This document shows positions 21,556-34,340 of a stretch of DNA of 64,000 nt, in pieces. The translations under genes were made by a program, and so were the position numbers. The notes under the pieces were generated by a model that was not told where the DNA came from, made no database searches, and worked only from the letters and a program-made list of their open reading frames with translations. This stretch comes from Gigaspora margarita (lineage: Eukaryota; Glomeromycota; Glomeromycetes; Diversisporales; Gigasporaceae): positions 59,552 to 123,551 of the forward strand of contig WTPW01000557.1 in the NCBI GenBank assembly GCA_009809945.1, given 5' to 3'. Within the stretch, counting starts at the first letter, position 1. Every line of letters starts with the position of its first letter.

Positions 21556-21687
21556 GAATAGCACAATTCAAATGCTACTCAAACTGCTATTTAATACTAT
21601 CACATGACTGTATAAATATGACATGTTTATAAAATCACATGATAGTTAAATCGCAGTTTTTAATAGCAGTTTCGAATTGTGCTATTC
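21556..21687. mobile_element. Short hairpin MITE inside the transposase
   Basis: Ends GAATAGCACAATTC and GAATTGTGCTATTC, then CTATCACATGA-like inner arms. It lies in the non-coding gap between the WNSVYFAW and FLQDAVKLLSPFEKITRR parts of the transposase, which may have been an intron. Confidence 0.7.
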
Positions 21688-24579
21688 AAAGATTACTTAA
21701 AATTTTTTTTAACAAACAACAAAAAAAGGTTATTTCTGAAACTTACTAATGTATAATTTGGTTTACTCTTACTCTCTTTCCTCAAAAGATAAACATAGCT
21801 GATCTAATTTCTTACCCTTCCGTTGTGAAGTCTGATCAGACTTAGTTAGTAATGTTGTAGAAACATGTTTCATTGAAGTATGTAGTTCTAAAACTCTTTT
21901 CCAAGCAAAATATACTGAATTCCACCTAGTCTTAATATCAGTTAAGACATCAAGTGGATTACGCTCATCACAATTTTCTGATAATAATTCAGAATCTTTT
22001 TGAGCTTCTCGTAGTCTTTGTGCCTGTTTTGGTAAACAGAAAAAAGCCTGCAAACACTTTACTCGGCAATGTATTTCTTTACATTATTTTAAACCTTGCA
22101 AAACTGAAAGCTGCAATGTATGAGCAACACAAAGTTGCCGCTTAACTTGTGATAAGTACTGCTCACTTAATAATCGAATACCCTTAACCATGTTAGCTCC
22201 ATTATCAGTTACTATAGTAAATATAGTATTTGATAAATTCCAATCACTTATAACATGAAATAACTCAGCGCTAATAACCTTACCTGAGTGTGGATGTGGT
22301 AGATGATTACAGGATAAAAGTGCTTCATGAAATTCGAAGTTATATGTTAACCAGGTAGCTGTTATACCAAGATATCCATGACGAGATTTTGAAGTCCACA
22401 GATCAGTGGTTAAATGAACAGCAATAATATTATTGCTTAAAAGTGAATGAGGCTGTTTCTTGTTCCATGTAAATGAATCATAAATTATAGATTTCACAGT
22501 TTTATTGCATGGAATTCTATAACCAGGCTCGCAAGTTAGAAGAAGTTCGCGAAAAGATGAATTTTGCAAAATATATAATGGCTAAACAAAATTAATTATA
22601 AAGGAAATAAGCATTTGTGTAATAAGATTCTGTCATTTTGGTGAGCATGGAGCTGCCGCTTTTGCATATTCAGTTATTTTTGTTTGATCATACCGGGGCT
22701 ATGAAATATGAATTTAAAAAAAAACTTTATTTTAGATCAAATTAAAACTTTTAAATATAAATAGTTCATATATACTTCATTATGCTCATCTAAAAATCCC
22801 AAATAATTTTCTTTCGTAATTCATGTTTGTCATGTAAATGGTTAATGAGGTTTGTTGTATTCTCACCATTTTGATTGTATGCATAAGCAGCTTGACGGGT
22901 ACCAACTAGATTAGCTTCACATACTTTACAATAAGCAATAGAGGAGTTTTTTGAATCAGAGCAAAAAAAAAGGTAGTATGGCTACGGTTGCTATGGGATT
23001 TAGTTTTTGTTTTATTAGACAGAATCGCATAGATAGCTCTTCACTTTTTCCAAACTAAACTATTGGCACTTGAAGCTGAAGGCATTGTTGATACTGATGN
23101 TGTTGTTGAAATTGATGGTGCAGTTTCAGTTTTAGAATTGTTTTCAGTAGAATATTGGTCTTCGTCATCCATTTTCTTATAAAACAAAGTAAAAAAACAT
23201 ATAATTAACAAACTTATAATTATCAATTTTTATAGTCATTGTGCTAACCTTTTTACAAAGTTAGTGTCACTAGTTTTGCTTTTATGAAATTTATAATAGT
23301 TTAGTAATAATACAACTACAAAATATAGTAGGCACTCGATACTATGAAAACTAGATGCCCAAAGATTGTTATAAGGGTTTATATATCAAAACAAAACCCA
23401 AGTTAAATTTTTAGAGTCATTAANAGTTACAATTTTTTGTAATCCGTTAAGGCAAATTGTCAGCTTTGAGTTACTGTTGGCATACGTATATTTGTACAGT
23501 ATTATTTTCTTTAATTGTGTATGTATCTTTATATACTTGAAAAAATAATATCTAACTTTGTTTACTATTAAAATTTTCTATCTTTACAGAATTTAAATTC
23601 TTTTTTTTTCTGATAACAGTTACCAAGTACAAATATTTCATTATTTTACTATATAAGCAAGTTTCTGATAATGAATAAATGCCTTATTTCATTAGGCTAA
23701 CATAAAAATTTCTTGATTTTGTTAGCATCATTATTCACGGCAATGTCTTGTTTAAGACTCATACTGGTTATGCAGTGAAAGCATGTAGTTTTTTTGCTTT
23801 TTTCGTTGGGGAAAGGAGCTGATCATTTACAAATCATGATTCACTCTCGTGCTAGCAAAAACAAACTCTGTATATAAATAATAAATTATACTGACATAAT
23901 CGGTATAATAACTAGTTTATAAAAGTAACACATAATGGATATGCAGTGTTGCACTAGCTATTAGATTGAATTTACAAGTTTTCAAATGGGCATAGCATTC
24001 TAAAGGGTGAGTCAATAAATAAGAACTTAATAGAAGACAATCATTGTGAAAGATGCTATATTAACTCAGAAGCATTATAATATCATATTAGCCTTGTGCC
24101 AATATGCATATAATGAACTTTAATAATCACGATACTAGTTTAGTTAAAAACTTAAAAAGAAGCTATTATATTGCATCAAAAGCATCATGTTAGCTTTGTA
24201 TCAGCATGCATACAGTGAGCTTTTATAATCATAATACTAATTTAGTTAGAAGCTCAAAAAAGGAAAAATCTGGAGTATTACACAAATTTAGACCCAATCA
24301 GGCTTTTTTTAAAAAAAATAAACCCGAATCTCTAACTTAATTCAGTTTATTAATCCAATTTCTAAAATAAAACCGGTTTTAATAATCTGATTTCTAAAAT
24401 AAACCTGGTTTTATTAAATTCGATAATCAAAATTAACCCGGATTTATTAAATCTGATTTACCGATTTTATTTAATTCGATTATTGGATTAAAAAAAATCC
24501 AACCCGGTTTTAATTCGAGTCGGGTTGAACCGGGTTTAAATTCGGGTTTGCCAACCCAGTTCCAACCTCTAGTTACAAA

Positions 24580-26390
24580 TGGTATCTTTATCAAAATAAT
24601 ATGAAAAAATATCACGTAATCATAAAAATATCATGTAATCATTTAATGCAAATAATCATATAAATACTGGTTATCGAAATAACAGGATACTGTTTCATCG
24701 TATGACCAATATTTATATACAGATTATAAATATATTCAGAAATAAAACTGATAACGGGTACAACGTATTAAGTAAGCATGTTAAAAAGAATTATAATATA
24801 ATTATTATTAATAATTTATAAATTTATATATAGACTTTTGGAAAAAACTTTCCTACGAATTTCAAGAAAATGAAAAATTTATAGTGGAAAACTAAAACAT
24901 TAAACATGGGAATTATGCATTAAAGAATATGCTTTAAATTATATTAAAGAGATTCAATTACAAATTATGCATATGGTTAGTGCTTTTTGTAAATATATGG
25001 TTACAGGTAATAAGGAAGAATATGATGAAAAACTAAAGAAATATATTAAAAAGAAGTTTTAAATATAGTTTACAACATTATATTTATAATTTAAATATAG
25101 TTTACAATATTATATTTATAATAATATATTGATAGTTATGAATCTATTCAGTTAATATTTTTTATTCAATTTAATTGTATTCATTCTTTGACAATTACTA
25201 CATAACACCAGTGTTCGAAATTAGTGTTCTCAGAGTTTTCATGAGTACATTGTTTTAAATTTGTGCACAGTAAAAATTTTTTACTGTTCATTATTAAAAT
25301 TTTTTTAGAACAGTAAACAAAAAGTGTTCTCATAAGTAGTAATTAGTAACTAGATGATACTGTTATATCAAATTAGAAATAAATAAATATCACTAATAAT
25401 AATAATTTATTATCAAAATTATTTATATATTATTACTATATCATGGATGAAAAGATATGGTCTAATGTATGTTCATAAATAGATGTGTAAATAGAACTAT
25501 GTCAAATTTTTATATTTATCTGATACCATTTATGCTTTTATAGGTAATATTAGAACATTAGTTATTATAATATAGAGCTAAAAAGGTAAATATATTTCAA
25601 TATATGTTAAAGTTTTGGGTAAAACCAAACCATTTTGCCCAATCTGAATCTGAAATGGGATGATATTAGTTTCGCCTGGCATTCAAATTTCTGAAAAGTC
25701 TGAAATATTTGCCAAAATCTGTAATAGCTCAAAGTTTATACCCAATCCGAAATGCTTGAAACTAAATATTTCCAAAATTATAGATCAAAATTCACCAAAA
25801 TTCTAGTTACTAGGCTGGAACTAAAGATGCTTAACAAATGACTTTCATCATTAACAAATGACTTTCATCATTAACAAATGACAAAACCATTCGTCAAGCA
25901 ATTTTCTGAATAATGATTTGATAAATGATGAAACCTATGATGAATGACAAAACCCATGACGAAGCCTATGAAGATTAATGAAGCATAAGAAATTGTTTTT
26001 TTTCTATTATAATGGAAACAAATTTATCTATGTAAGATTAATATTTTTATTTGCATTATCATATCTACCCATTTCTGGTTATTTTTTCTTTTTTTATGAA
26101 CACATCTGACATTACCCGATCAAGGTACAATCAAGATGTTGATCACCTGAAGATATCTTTGAGTTTACAAAAAAAAACTACAAACAAAAAAAATACATTA
26201 CATTTAGCATTAAGAAATATGGCATAAAAGTTTAAAAAGATAATAAATAAAGTTATATATTATCTTCTTTATAGTGTAATTTATTTTATTTTTTATGATA
26301 ATCAATGGTTTAGTCAATCGTCAATATTTTGTCTGTATTGCAATTTGACGAAACCAATTAGTCAATTCAAAAATATTTTTGTCAAGCATA
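24580..26390. other. Unassigned region right of the hAT element
   Basis: No gene. A short direct repeat (ACTTTCATCATTAACAAATG, 18-bp period) is seen at 25840-25875. GTGTTCTCA/TGAGAAC words near 25215-25340 recur at 27230-27370 and 40680-40790 and probably belong to a dispersed repeat family. Confidence 0.35.
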
Positions 26391-26392
26391 TT

Positions 26393-26663
26393 TAATGTTT
26401 AAAGTTTGGTTCAGTCAGACTCAACTCCAAAAGTTGAGTCTTTATTAAAGTTTGGTCTCAAGTCAAACTTGGGACTCAACTCGCATTTTATGTGCATTTT
26501 GAACATTTAAATATAGTCAAAAAAAATGTATCATGCATATTTTGCATGCGTATACATTTCATATATAAGTTGCAAGTGAAATGCGAGTCGAGTCTCAAGT
26601 TTGACTTGGGACTGAACTTTAATATTTTGGAGTCGAGTTAGACAGAACTGAACTTTTAACATC
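26393..26663. repeat. Inverted-repeat element
   Basis: The arms TTTGGTTCAGTCAGACTCAACTCC and GGAGTCGAGTTAGACAGAACTGAA are inverse complements with mismatches. The inner arms TTGGGACTCAACTCGCATTT and AAATGCGAGTCGAGTC also pair. MITE-like; the target duplication is unclear. Confidence 0.6.
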
Positions 26664-28092
26664 TCTATTTAAAAGTATTAATTATAGTTATAGTATCATA
26701 GCCTATTGGGATTATATAAGTTTGCTGCAACTGTCCATATCTTACAACTCATACAGGAGAGTCCCCAAAATTCCAGGTTGGGATATGTTGAAGTGCATTG
26801 AAATCATGGTCGGCTGGATCAGAATTGATCAATTTTGCCCCAAGATCATAAAAAATTTTACTAATAAATCATATCCATTCATTAAGTAAAAAATGCCCAG
26901 CTGATAATTTTTCTATAGAACCTGCTAACAAGTAGGGCTAAATGCTGACCTAGATCCGATGCATCTGACCCAGAAATTTGGGGACAGCCCTGTAAAAATC
27001 ATATAATACCAATCAGAGTATTGGACTTATATTGGAATATTAGATTTATATCAGATTTTTGTCTCAATTTCAGAAATTTGGATTTTTATTTCAGATCACT
27101 TTACAAAATCAGAAATATTTCAGAATTTGAAAAACAATTTCACCTGAAACTTTAATATATGTATGGTATATGATATATTTTTAAATTACTTATTTTTTTT
27201 TAATGAGCATAAATGAGAACATAAACAATAGGTTGAGAATACTCATATCTATTATACTGTTCTTATAAAAGCAATGTTTGAGTCCAAAATTTCATGACAC
27301 CAGTGGTAATAAGTCAAACTCAAACACTGTTCTTACAAGAACAACATAATAGCTATGAGTGTTCTCAATATATTGTTTATATTCTTATTTATTTTCACAA
27401 AAAAAAACAGTTTAAAAATATATTATATATATATTACCTTTTCAGCCCTATATTATAAGGCTATGCAAATTAAATTAGTTGATTCTCATCACATAGAACA
27501 AACAAATAGGACCCGGCCAGCTGGCAAAAAATGTTATATTTAAAAAACTTTTTAATATAAAAAATTTTTATAAATTATTTTTTCATACAAGAATAAAAAA
27601 AATTTTATATAGAAAAAATTTTAACTTTTCTAAAAAAATGACCTGGCCAGGTAATAAAAATCAATTTTATTAGTTTGCGTGGCCTAATAACTAATATTCT
27701 AATATTTTTATCTTTGGTTAACTACATCTTTTTTAGTCTTTTTAATCACATATTGATTATTCAATTTATATTTGTTAATATTCTAATCAAGTATTAATAT
27801 TTTATTTTTATTATTATTATTTTCTTTTAATTATTTTTCTATTATTGATTATTTTATTTGCTATTTGCAATAAATTTTAGTAGCTACTTCTTTGATTATA
27901 CCTTTTAAATTTATACTTTTATACTTCTCATCAAATTAATTTATATTCTTGATTTATTTTTAAATCATTATCAAAATTTTAACTTTTTTTTATTATAATT
28001 TTTTATTATTTTTATGTGACAGATAATACATATTATTCAATGCTTTACTATAATTAGTCTATAAAATAAATCAGATATTTTATGGTATTTCT
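26664..28092. other. Unassigned AT-rich region
   Basis: No supported gene. GGCCAGCTGGC (27515) and CCTGGCCAGG (27644) are small palindromes on the two sides of a T-rich stretch and may be ends of a small decayed element. Confidence 0.3.
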
Positions 28093-28335
28093 ATATGGGG
28101 TTTTGCTAGAAAAATCACAGTTAGAGACTATTTAGATTTCAACAATAAAATTTGAAATTGCTAGCTATCTATTAATTCAATTTGAATAATCTTTTTTTTT
28201 TACTTTATAAAGCTACTTAAGCTTTATAAAGTAAAAAAAAAGTTTATTCAAATTGAATTAATAGATAGCTAGCAATTTCAAATTTTATTGTCAAAATCTA
28301 AATAGTCTCTGTGATATTCCTAGCAAAGACCCCAT
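28093..28335. repeat. Perfect-arm hairpin MITE
   Basis: The arms of about 115 nt (TATGGGGTTTTGCTAG ... CTAGCAAAGACCCCATA) pair through TTGCTAGCTATCTATTAATT and its inverse. The centre is at CTTTATAAAGCTACTTAAGC near 28210. Confidence 0.8.
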
Positions 28336-29182
28336 ATGATAAAATTATTGATCTTATTTTATAACCTGAAATTGTAAATCATTGAATAAAACTATTATTG
28401 CATGCTATATAAACTATAACTGCTATATTATATGTCCTCCTTCTGATCGTTTGGTAACTCAGCCATACTGGCTGGGTTACTAGCCAATCATTATCATCCA
28501 TAAAATAAAGCATTTATTTTATACTTTGCATGCAATAACTATATAATATCCATTTACTATATGGTTACCCTCCCATATAAGATGGTTTGATTGGTCAATT
28601 TAAATAAATTTAATTATCAAATTTTACTAATAGATTATAATTTTGGGCTCTAAATAAAACTTAACAAATATGTATAATCATATACCAATATAATATAGTT
28701 CTGCATGCTAAGAAAGTTTATTTAGTGCTCAATGTTATACCAATATATGATAATATATTTTTGCATGCTAAGAAAGTTTATTTAGTACCCAAAGTTATAT
28801 TTAAGCTTTGTAACACCAAAATTGTATATAAAAAATAGATATTATTTCAAAGCTTGCTTTATAATCCAATCTTAAATATTCAAATCAAATCACTTATTCA
28901 CTTTGAAAAAGATTGTATTATCTTATAATTAAATTTTTATGGGTTATAATTCTGCATTACAGTTACAAAGTGAAAATACTTTACCAACAAATCTTTCTCC
29001 TGGGCAATAACACACCAAATGCCTAACTTTGTAACTTGTACTATTATAAGACATCAAAATATTATTAAAGATCTCTACTCATTTTTTAGAGAAAAATTAC
29101 TTGAAGTTTTTTTGATTTGTTAAATAATAATCAACTTGCCAAGCTTACCTTGGATTAAAATATAGTTTACAAAAATCATTAG

Positions 29183-29433
29183 TAGGGTTCCGCAATTTGA
29201 TTTGATCTTCAAATATTTGAATCAAATATTTGATTAAATTCAAATTCAAATTTGACTATATTTGATTTGATCAAATTCAAATCTGGCCAAATTTGATTTG
29301 ATTTGACAAATATTTGATTTGATTTGAAAAATACTATTAAAAATTCAAATTCAAATTCAAATCAAGGTCAATTTGATTTGATCAAATTCAAATTGACCCA
29401 ATATTTGATTTGATTTGAATTTGAGGAACCCTA
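29183..29433. mobile_element. hAT-type MITE filled with ATTTGATTTGA repeats
   Basis: Ends TAGGGTTCC and GGAACCCTA, 8-bp duplication ATCATTAG at 29175-29182 and 29434-29441. The interior is a low-complexity run of ATTTGATTTGA/TCAAATCAAAT on both strands. Confidence 0.85.
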
Positions 29434-29444
29434 ATCATTAGAGC

Positions 29445-29852
29445 TAGGGTCCGTAGAAAAAAGCCCAGTTTATTTTTGAATTTTTGAAGGCTTTAAAAAC
29501 AATATTACACAAATGGTACTTAAGTTGAAATTAGTATATATAATTAGTATAATAAACACACTTTCACCAAATGGGTTGCATTTGTATCTCTCANNTGCNN
29601 GCTNCNAGTAGNANGTCTTCAAAGTCAGATNAAACGGGCCAGGCNGGGCNGGGCCTAGGCCNGACTCACCTGACTTTGAAGGCTTGCTACTGGCAGCAGA
29701 CTCATGAGAAATACAAATAGAGCCACTTGTTGAAAGTAAATTTATCATACTAATTATATATACTAATTTCAACTTAAGCACCATTTGTGTAATATAGTTT
29801 TTATAGCCTTCAAAAATTCAAAAATAAACTGGGCTTTTTTCTACGGACCCTA
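29445..29852. mobile_element. hAT-type hairpin MITE, adjacent to the previous one
   Basis: Ends TAGGGTCCGTAGAAAAAAGC and its inverse, 8-bp duplication ATTAGAGC at 29437-29444 and 29853-29860. The arms of roughly 150 nt pair. The centre contains several Ns, probably because the hairpin assembled poorly. The left target copy overlaps the target duplication of the 29183 element. Confidence 0.85.
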
Positions 29853-29860
29853 ATTAGAGC

Positions 29861-32800
29861 TTTACCAAAAGTAGCTAAATTGCTAGTTATATCTATTACT
29901 CAGTATCTGTCATTTAGATAAAAAGCATGAATAGGAATTTATATGAAGCTTTGCTTATATTATTTTAGTAATATCTTGGTTTTTAGTCCATCATTATGAA
30001 AATTGTGTTATGCAAAATTTATCAAGTTAAAATATTAAGTCTGCTGAATTTAATAATTTCAGACTATCAACTGCATTATTCAATTCTAAATTCAGTTGCA
30101 AATTTTATCAATTTATTCAAAAACAAAAACTTTTATACCATTTTTCAAAAATGTATAAATCCGTAAAAATTGAATATAGTACATCTTAGTATAATAACAA
30201 CAAGTCAAAGATTTGTTCAATAAGTGGAATCTTAAAACCTATCTGAATATGACAAGTAATTTTTAACAATCAAAATTATAGCTTGCAAGTTTACCACTTA
30301 CTGAAATTGGATATAATTCTTCAGATTTAATAGAACTTAAAAAGAAGAAATATTTAAGTAAACAAACTATATAAATGATTCAATTTCAATCAAGAAAAAT
30401 CTAAATAATAGTGATAGTAATTGCAAGGATTTATTTGGTCATAAATAATCTTTTATTATAATAAATCAATAAATTACTTATAAATTCTTATATTACTAAA
30501 TCAATAAATTGAAGTACAAATTAATTTGCATTTGTGCAATGTAAAAAATCTGCAATATAATAAATTATATAGTTATTAGACATAGTTTTAATTAATTAGT
30601 CTGTGTTATACTCCACTGGGAGATATAATAACTGCAACCTATTTTTATAATATTGTTATTATTAGTACTATAGATTTCAGAAAGTGAGCTACAAAAATAA
30701 GTTACTCTTCTTTTTTAGACAAATTACCTATAACCCAAAAATAAGCTATTATGTTTTTTAATATTTCAAAAATAAGCTACCTTTTTTAACAAATATATAT
30801 TGCTACTTTAATCAAACCAACAAGTTTATAGATTTTTATTATGTTTTTATTTATCAAAAAATAATAAGCATAGTTAGATTCATGTTTGTTTTTAAAAAAA
30901 TTTTTTTTCAAAAAAAATTTTTTTAAATAAAATTAATTATTTATTTATTTTGTTCCAAATTTCAAATATAACCTATCTAAAATTTATTATTTTATCTATT
31001 TTAACTAATATAATATTAAGGTTTTTATCTAATTTTCTAGCAAATAACAACTTTTCAAATATAATATTTGAGTAAAAAAAATAATATAATGTTTACTATA
31101 GGTGATTATCACCTGTGATCTACAATATATAAATAAAAATAAATCATTTTTATCAAAACAAAAAGCTAACCTTTTTAATGTTAGGATTAGGGTAAGGGTT
31201 AGAAATTAAAAAAGTGCTTTATATATTGTAAAATTTTGCAAGGAATTTTTTTTTTTGCATAAAAAAAAGTAGTTCCATAGACAAATTTCTTAGTTAGAAG
31301 CAATTTTTTAAAAATTCTTTAGTTTTGTTTGTTTTTGTTATACAAAAATTGATTTACATATTATACCTGATTCTAAACTTTGATTGGCTATTGCACTACA
31401 AGTGATAATCACCTATAGTATATATTAGAATTCTCCTTTTTAAAAAAAAGAACTTTTTATTTAAAATTTTAATATAACCTTTTCAATTATTATAAAATGC
31501 ACTTATGGTGTTTTACTACTATAGGTAAAATTAGATTTGCAAATCCATGTAACAAAATCAAAAAAATAAATTTTTATAAAATGAAAAATAAATTTTGATT
31601 ACTTTAGAGATAGGGTAAGGCCTGGGATTTTATCAGGGCATTAGTATATACGAAATTTAGCAAGGAATTTTTTTATTAGAGCCCCAAAGTTGGTTTCGTA
31701 AGCAAAATTTTGAAATTTTTAAAAAATAAACAAAAAAAATGAAATTTTATGTTACACCTGATCTTAAATTTTGATTGGCTATTATAATAGTTTTGTGTAA
31801 CATGGTGTAAAACACCATAGGTGCGTTTTAGTAAAACTCAACCTTTTTATATAGTTGACTTTGAATATATTGAACTTGTTTATACTGAAATTAGACTATA
31901 ATGAACTAAAGTTTGCAAAATAATTTTTATAATAAATTATGCTAGCTATATTGAACTTAAATAGTAAATTTTATATACTATATCTAAAGATTTTTTGCCA
32001 GCCCAGGACTATATTTTGCTATTTGGCACTATAATTTTATATATAGTACCAATAAAAACTGTTTTTAGAAAATTTTTTAATTTTGGTCTTTTAATATTGC
32101 ACCAATAAAAACTCCTCTTTCTTGTCGATTAATAATATATAGAGTGCAAGATAAGATTGTTGCAATTTTTGTATAACTTTGGGCCTTTTAAAATTGCACT
32201 AATTAAATACTTCTTTTATTGTAGATTAACAACATGTAGGCACAGAATAAGATTTTTATAATTTTTGTGTAATTTTGAGCCTTTTTTAATATTGCATCAA
32301 TAAAAACTTATCTTTTTGTAAATTAATAACATATGGAGTATTAAGTATTAAAACAGTCCTTTTTTGCAATTTTTTGAAAAATGAGTTTTCATTAGATTTA
32401 TATAAATTTTGATATGATCGATATTTTTCAATTATAAATAAAAGTCAATTTGTATAATAAATAATCAAGATAATTGTAAAAGAAAAATTACAAGAGGCCT
32501 TATAAGGCCAATACAACACGAGATTATCTGATAGTCACCTATTACATTTAACTAATCAAAATCATGAAATTTAATTAATCCCGAATCAGTCCAAAAATTA
32601 AAACAAATGATTAAACTCAATTATCTCAAAATAAAATATATGTAAAAAAGGGCTGTTTTAATATATAACACCCTATATAGGTGTGCTGAATAAGATTTGT
32701 CAATTTTTGTATAATTTTGGGCCTTTTTTAATATTGTACCAATTAACTGTAGTATACTCTTTATAAATATTTATAATTTTAAAAATATTTATAACAGTTA

Positions 32801-32980
32801 TAAATATTTATAATATTTATGAATGTTTATAAAATATTTATAAATATTCATAACAGATAATATTTATGAATATTCATAATATTTATAAATATTTATAATC
32901 TTTGAATATTCATAATATTTATAAATATTCATAATATTTATGAATATTCATAATATTATGAGTAATCAAATATTTATAAA
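29861..32980. other. AT-rich region with several inverted-repeat elements
   Basis: No gene. 31094-31421 has ends TATAGGTGATTATCACCT and AGTGATAATCACCTATA. 31508-31825 has ends containing GGTGTTTTAC and GTAAAACACC. Both enclose a similar phrase (TTAGGGTAAGGGTT, then GCAAGGAATTTTTTT), which recurs near 33890 and 40890. 32750-32960 is a run of ATATTTATAAATATTCATAA words. Confidence 0.5.
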
Positions 32981-33708
32981 AGGGTGTGGTAATTTAGAGA
33001 AGTGGCCAGGTTGTCACCTCCAAGTGGCAGATCAAAAGTTCAAATCCTACTAATGATAATAATGAAAAATAGGCCTGTGTTATAGTAACTGTAGCTCAGT
33101 ATCAGTTGGGTAGAAGGCATGTAACCTTGGTTCTACTATCTTGAATATAAGCTCTTAGGTGCAATAGTATTGTTACACTAAATATCCAAAGGACCAGAAA
33201 AACAGAAACCCATTTGGGAAGTCCCAAATAAGGAGGTAGATTACAATCTTTTATAGTACTACTATAAAAAGGTCAGTGCTAGAATTGGAATGGATCTTAT
33301 AAGGTCAAGAGAGGTATCTAGCAGTTCGAAGTAGTACTAGACTGCAAGTGTTGGTATAATGCAGATGCGTTGGTTACTAAAAACCTATCAACAACTATGA
33401 AATGGGATGTGATTAGTCAAATAGTACAGAATTGCCTATGGGGTAAAGTAGCCCTAAGGCTAGTAGGTTTTGCAATTAGTGGGGCTCTGTATAAATCAAA
33501 GAGTTTTAAATCAGCAACTCTGTAATGGGTTGCAGATATGGCAGCTAGTATAGAACCTTCAGGTGACTACTCAAATTAGGCACCAAAAGTGCACATGTGG
33601 CTAGTTGTACCCTCATTTATGTAATATAGGTTGTTCCTATATTTGAGCACTATTTCAATTTAATAAAGTGGCATCATGGCCAAGCAAAGCTGCTATCTAA
33701 AAAAAATT
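32981..33708 (+). mobile_element. SINE copy 1
   Basis: Two tRNA-like segments lie at the head: about 32995-33050 (box-B-like AGTTCAAATCC) and about 33085-33130 (TAGCTCAGTATCAGTTGGGT with a following GGTTCTACT). The tail GGCACCAAAAGTGCACATGT is shared with the two SINEs downstream. It ends in an A-rich run. The duplication AATCAAATATTTATAAA (left) and AATCAAAATATTTATAAA (right, 33709-33726) flanks it. Confidence 0.75.
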
Positions 33709-33779
33709 AATCAAAATATTTATAAATATTCAAAATATTTATGAATATTCAAATATTAATGAATATTCAAAATAGGATT

Positions 33780-34340
33780 AATTTAGTATTAACCAGTAGT
33801 AAAATTCACTAGTGATTATCTATGCATAATTATATATAGCAAAACAAATAAATACTATATATTTTTATTATTAGAATAAGAATTAGAGTTAGTATTAGGT
33901 TTATAAAAAAATATAATAAATAGTAAAAATTTTATAAAAAACTTTTTTTTGGTATAAAAAAAAGTAGTTTCATAGACTAAGTTTTTAGTTAGAAGTGATT
34001 TTTAAAAAAATTTTTTTATTTTGTTATACAAAATTGGTTTGCATATGGGGGTGTCAGTAGAAACCAGGCAAATTGTTTCTAAGTAAATTTTTTTTAGACT
34101 TTGAATTAAAATATCTCAACTATTAAACCAAACTTGATAAAATTTTTTTATTTTAATTCTATATAGTTATAGAACTAATATAAAAAAAATTTATCAAGTT
34201 TGGTTTAATAGTTGTTGAGATATTTTAATTTAAAGTTTTAAAAAAACTTACTAAAAATAATTTGCCTGGTTTCTACTAACACCCCCATATTATACTTGAT
34301 CTTCAATTCTAATTGGGTTGCTAAATATCCCACTAGTGAG
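33780..34340. repeat. Nested hairpin elements
   Basis: 34045-34288 is a clean palindrome (ATGGGGGTGTCAGTAGAAAC ... GTTTCTACTAACACCCCCAT; inner arms AAACTTGATAAAATTT and ATTTATCAAGTTT). The outer sequences, CTAGTGATTATC near 33805 and ATATCCCACTAGTGA near 34325, suggest it sits in an older element. Confidence 0.7.

Larger units (their letters stand above)
19984..23172 (-). pseudogene. hAT transposase pseudogene (BED finger to C-terminal dimerisation domain)
   Basis: The reading starts at MDDEDQYSTENNSKTE (start codon at 23170-23172). A BED-type zinc finger follows (AYCKVCEAN ... LINHLHDKH, about 22820-22935). The catalytic-core region is at 22084-22569 (DLWTSKSRHGYLGITATW; VTDNGANMVKG) and 21769-22053 (DIKTRWNSVYFAWKRVLEL). 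The hAT C-terminal dimerisation domain is at 19984-20235 (FPVLSHLAQKYLSIPATSVP, then SERLFSDASN). It is broken: in-frame TGA and TAG between the finger and the core, TAA near 22090, TAG near 20236, a disrupted stretch at about 22950-23040, and two MITE insertions. Several stops match a C-to-T change from CGA or CAG. Between about 20236 and 20925 the frame is continuous. Confidence 0.85.
17031..24571 (-). mobile_element. hAT DNA transposon, 7.5 kb, full length
   Basis: The ends are TAGAGGTTGGAAC and its inverse GTTCCAACCTCTA. The flanking direct repeat GTTACAAA occurs at 17023-17030 and 24572-24579, an exact 8-bp duplication as expected for hAT insertion. Both subterminal regions carry many AACCCGRATT / AATAAAACC words, likely transposase-binding arrays. 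The transposase pseudogene is on the minus strand. Two MITEs with no part in the element, and one non-autonomous hAT copy, lie inside. Confidence 0.85.

Noticed and set aside
29470..29784. 104-codon minus-strand frame with undetermined residues
   Set aside because: It runs through the arms and the N-containing centre of a hairpin MITE.
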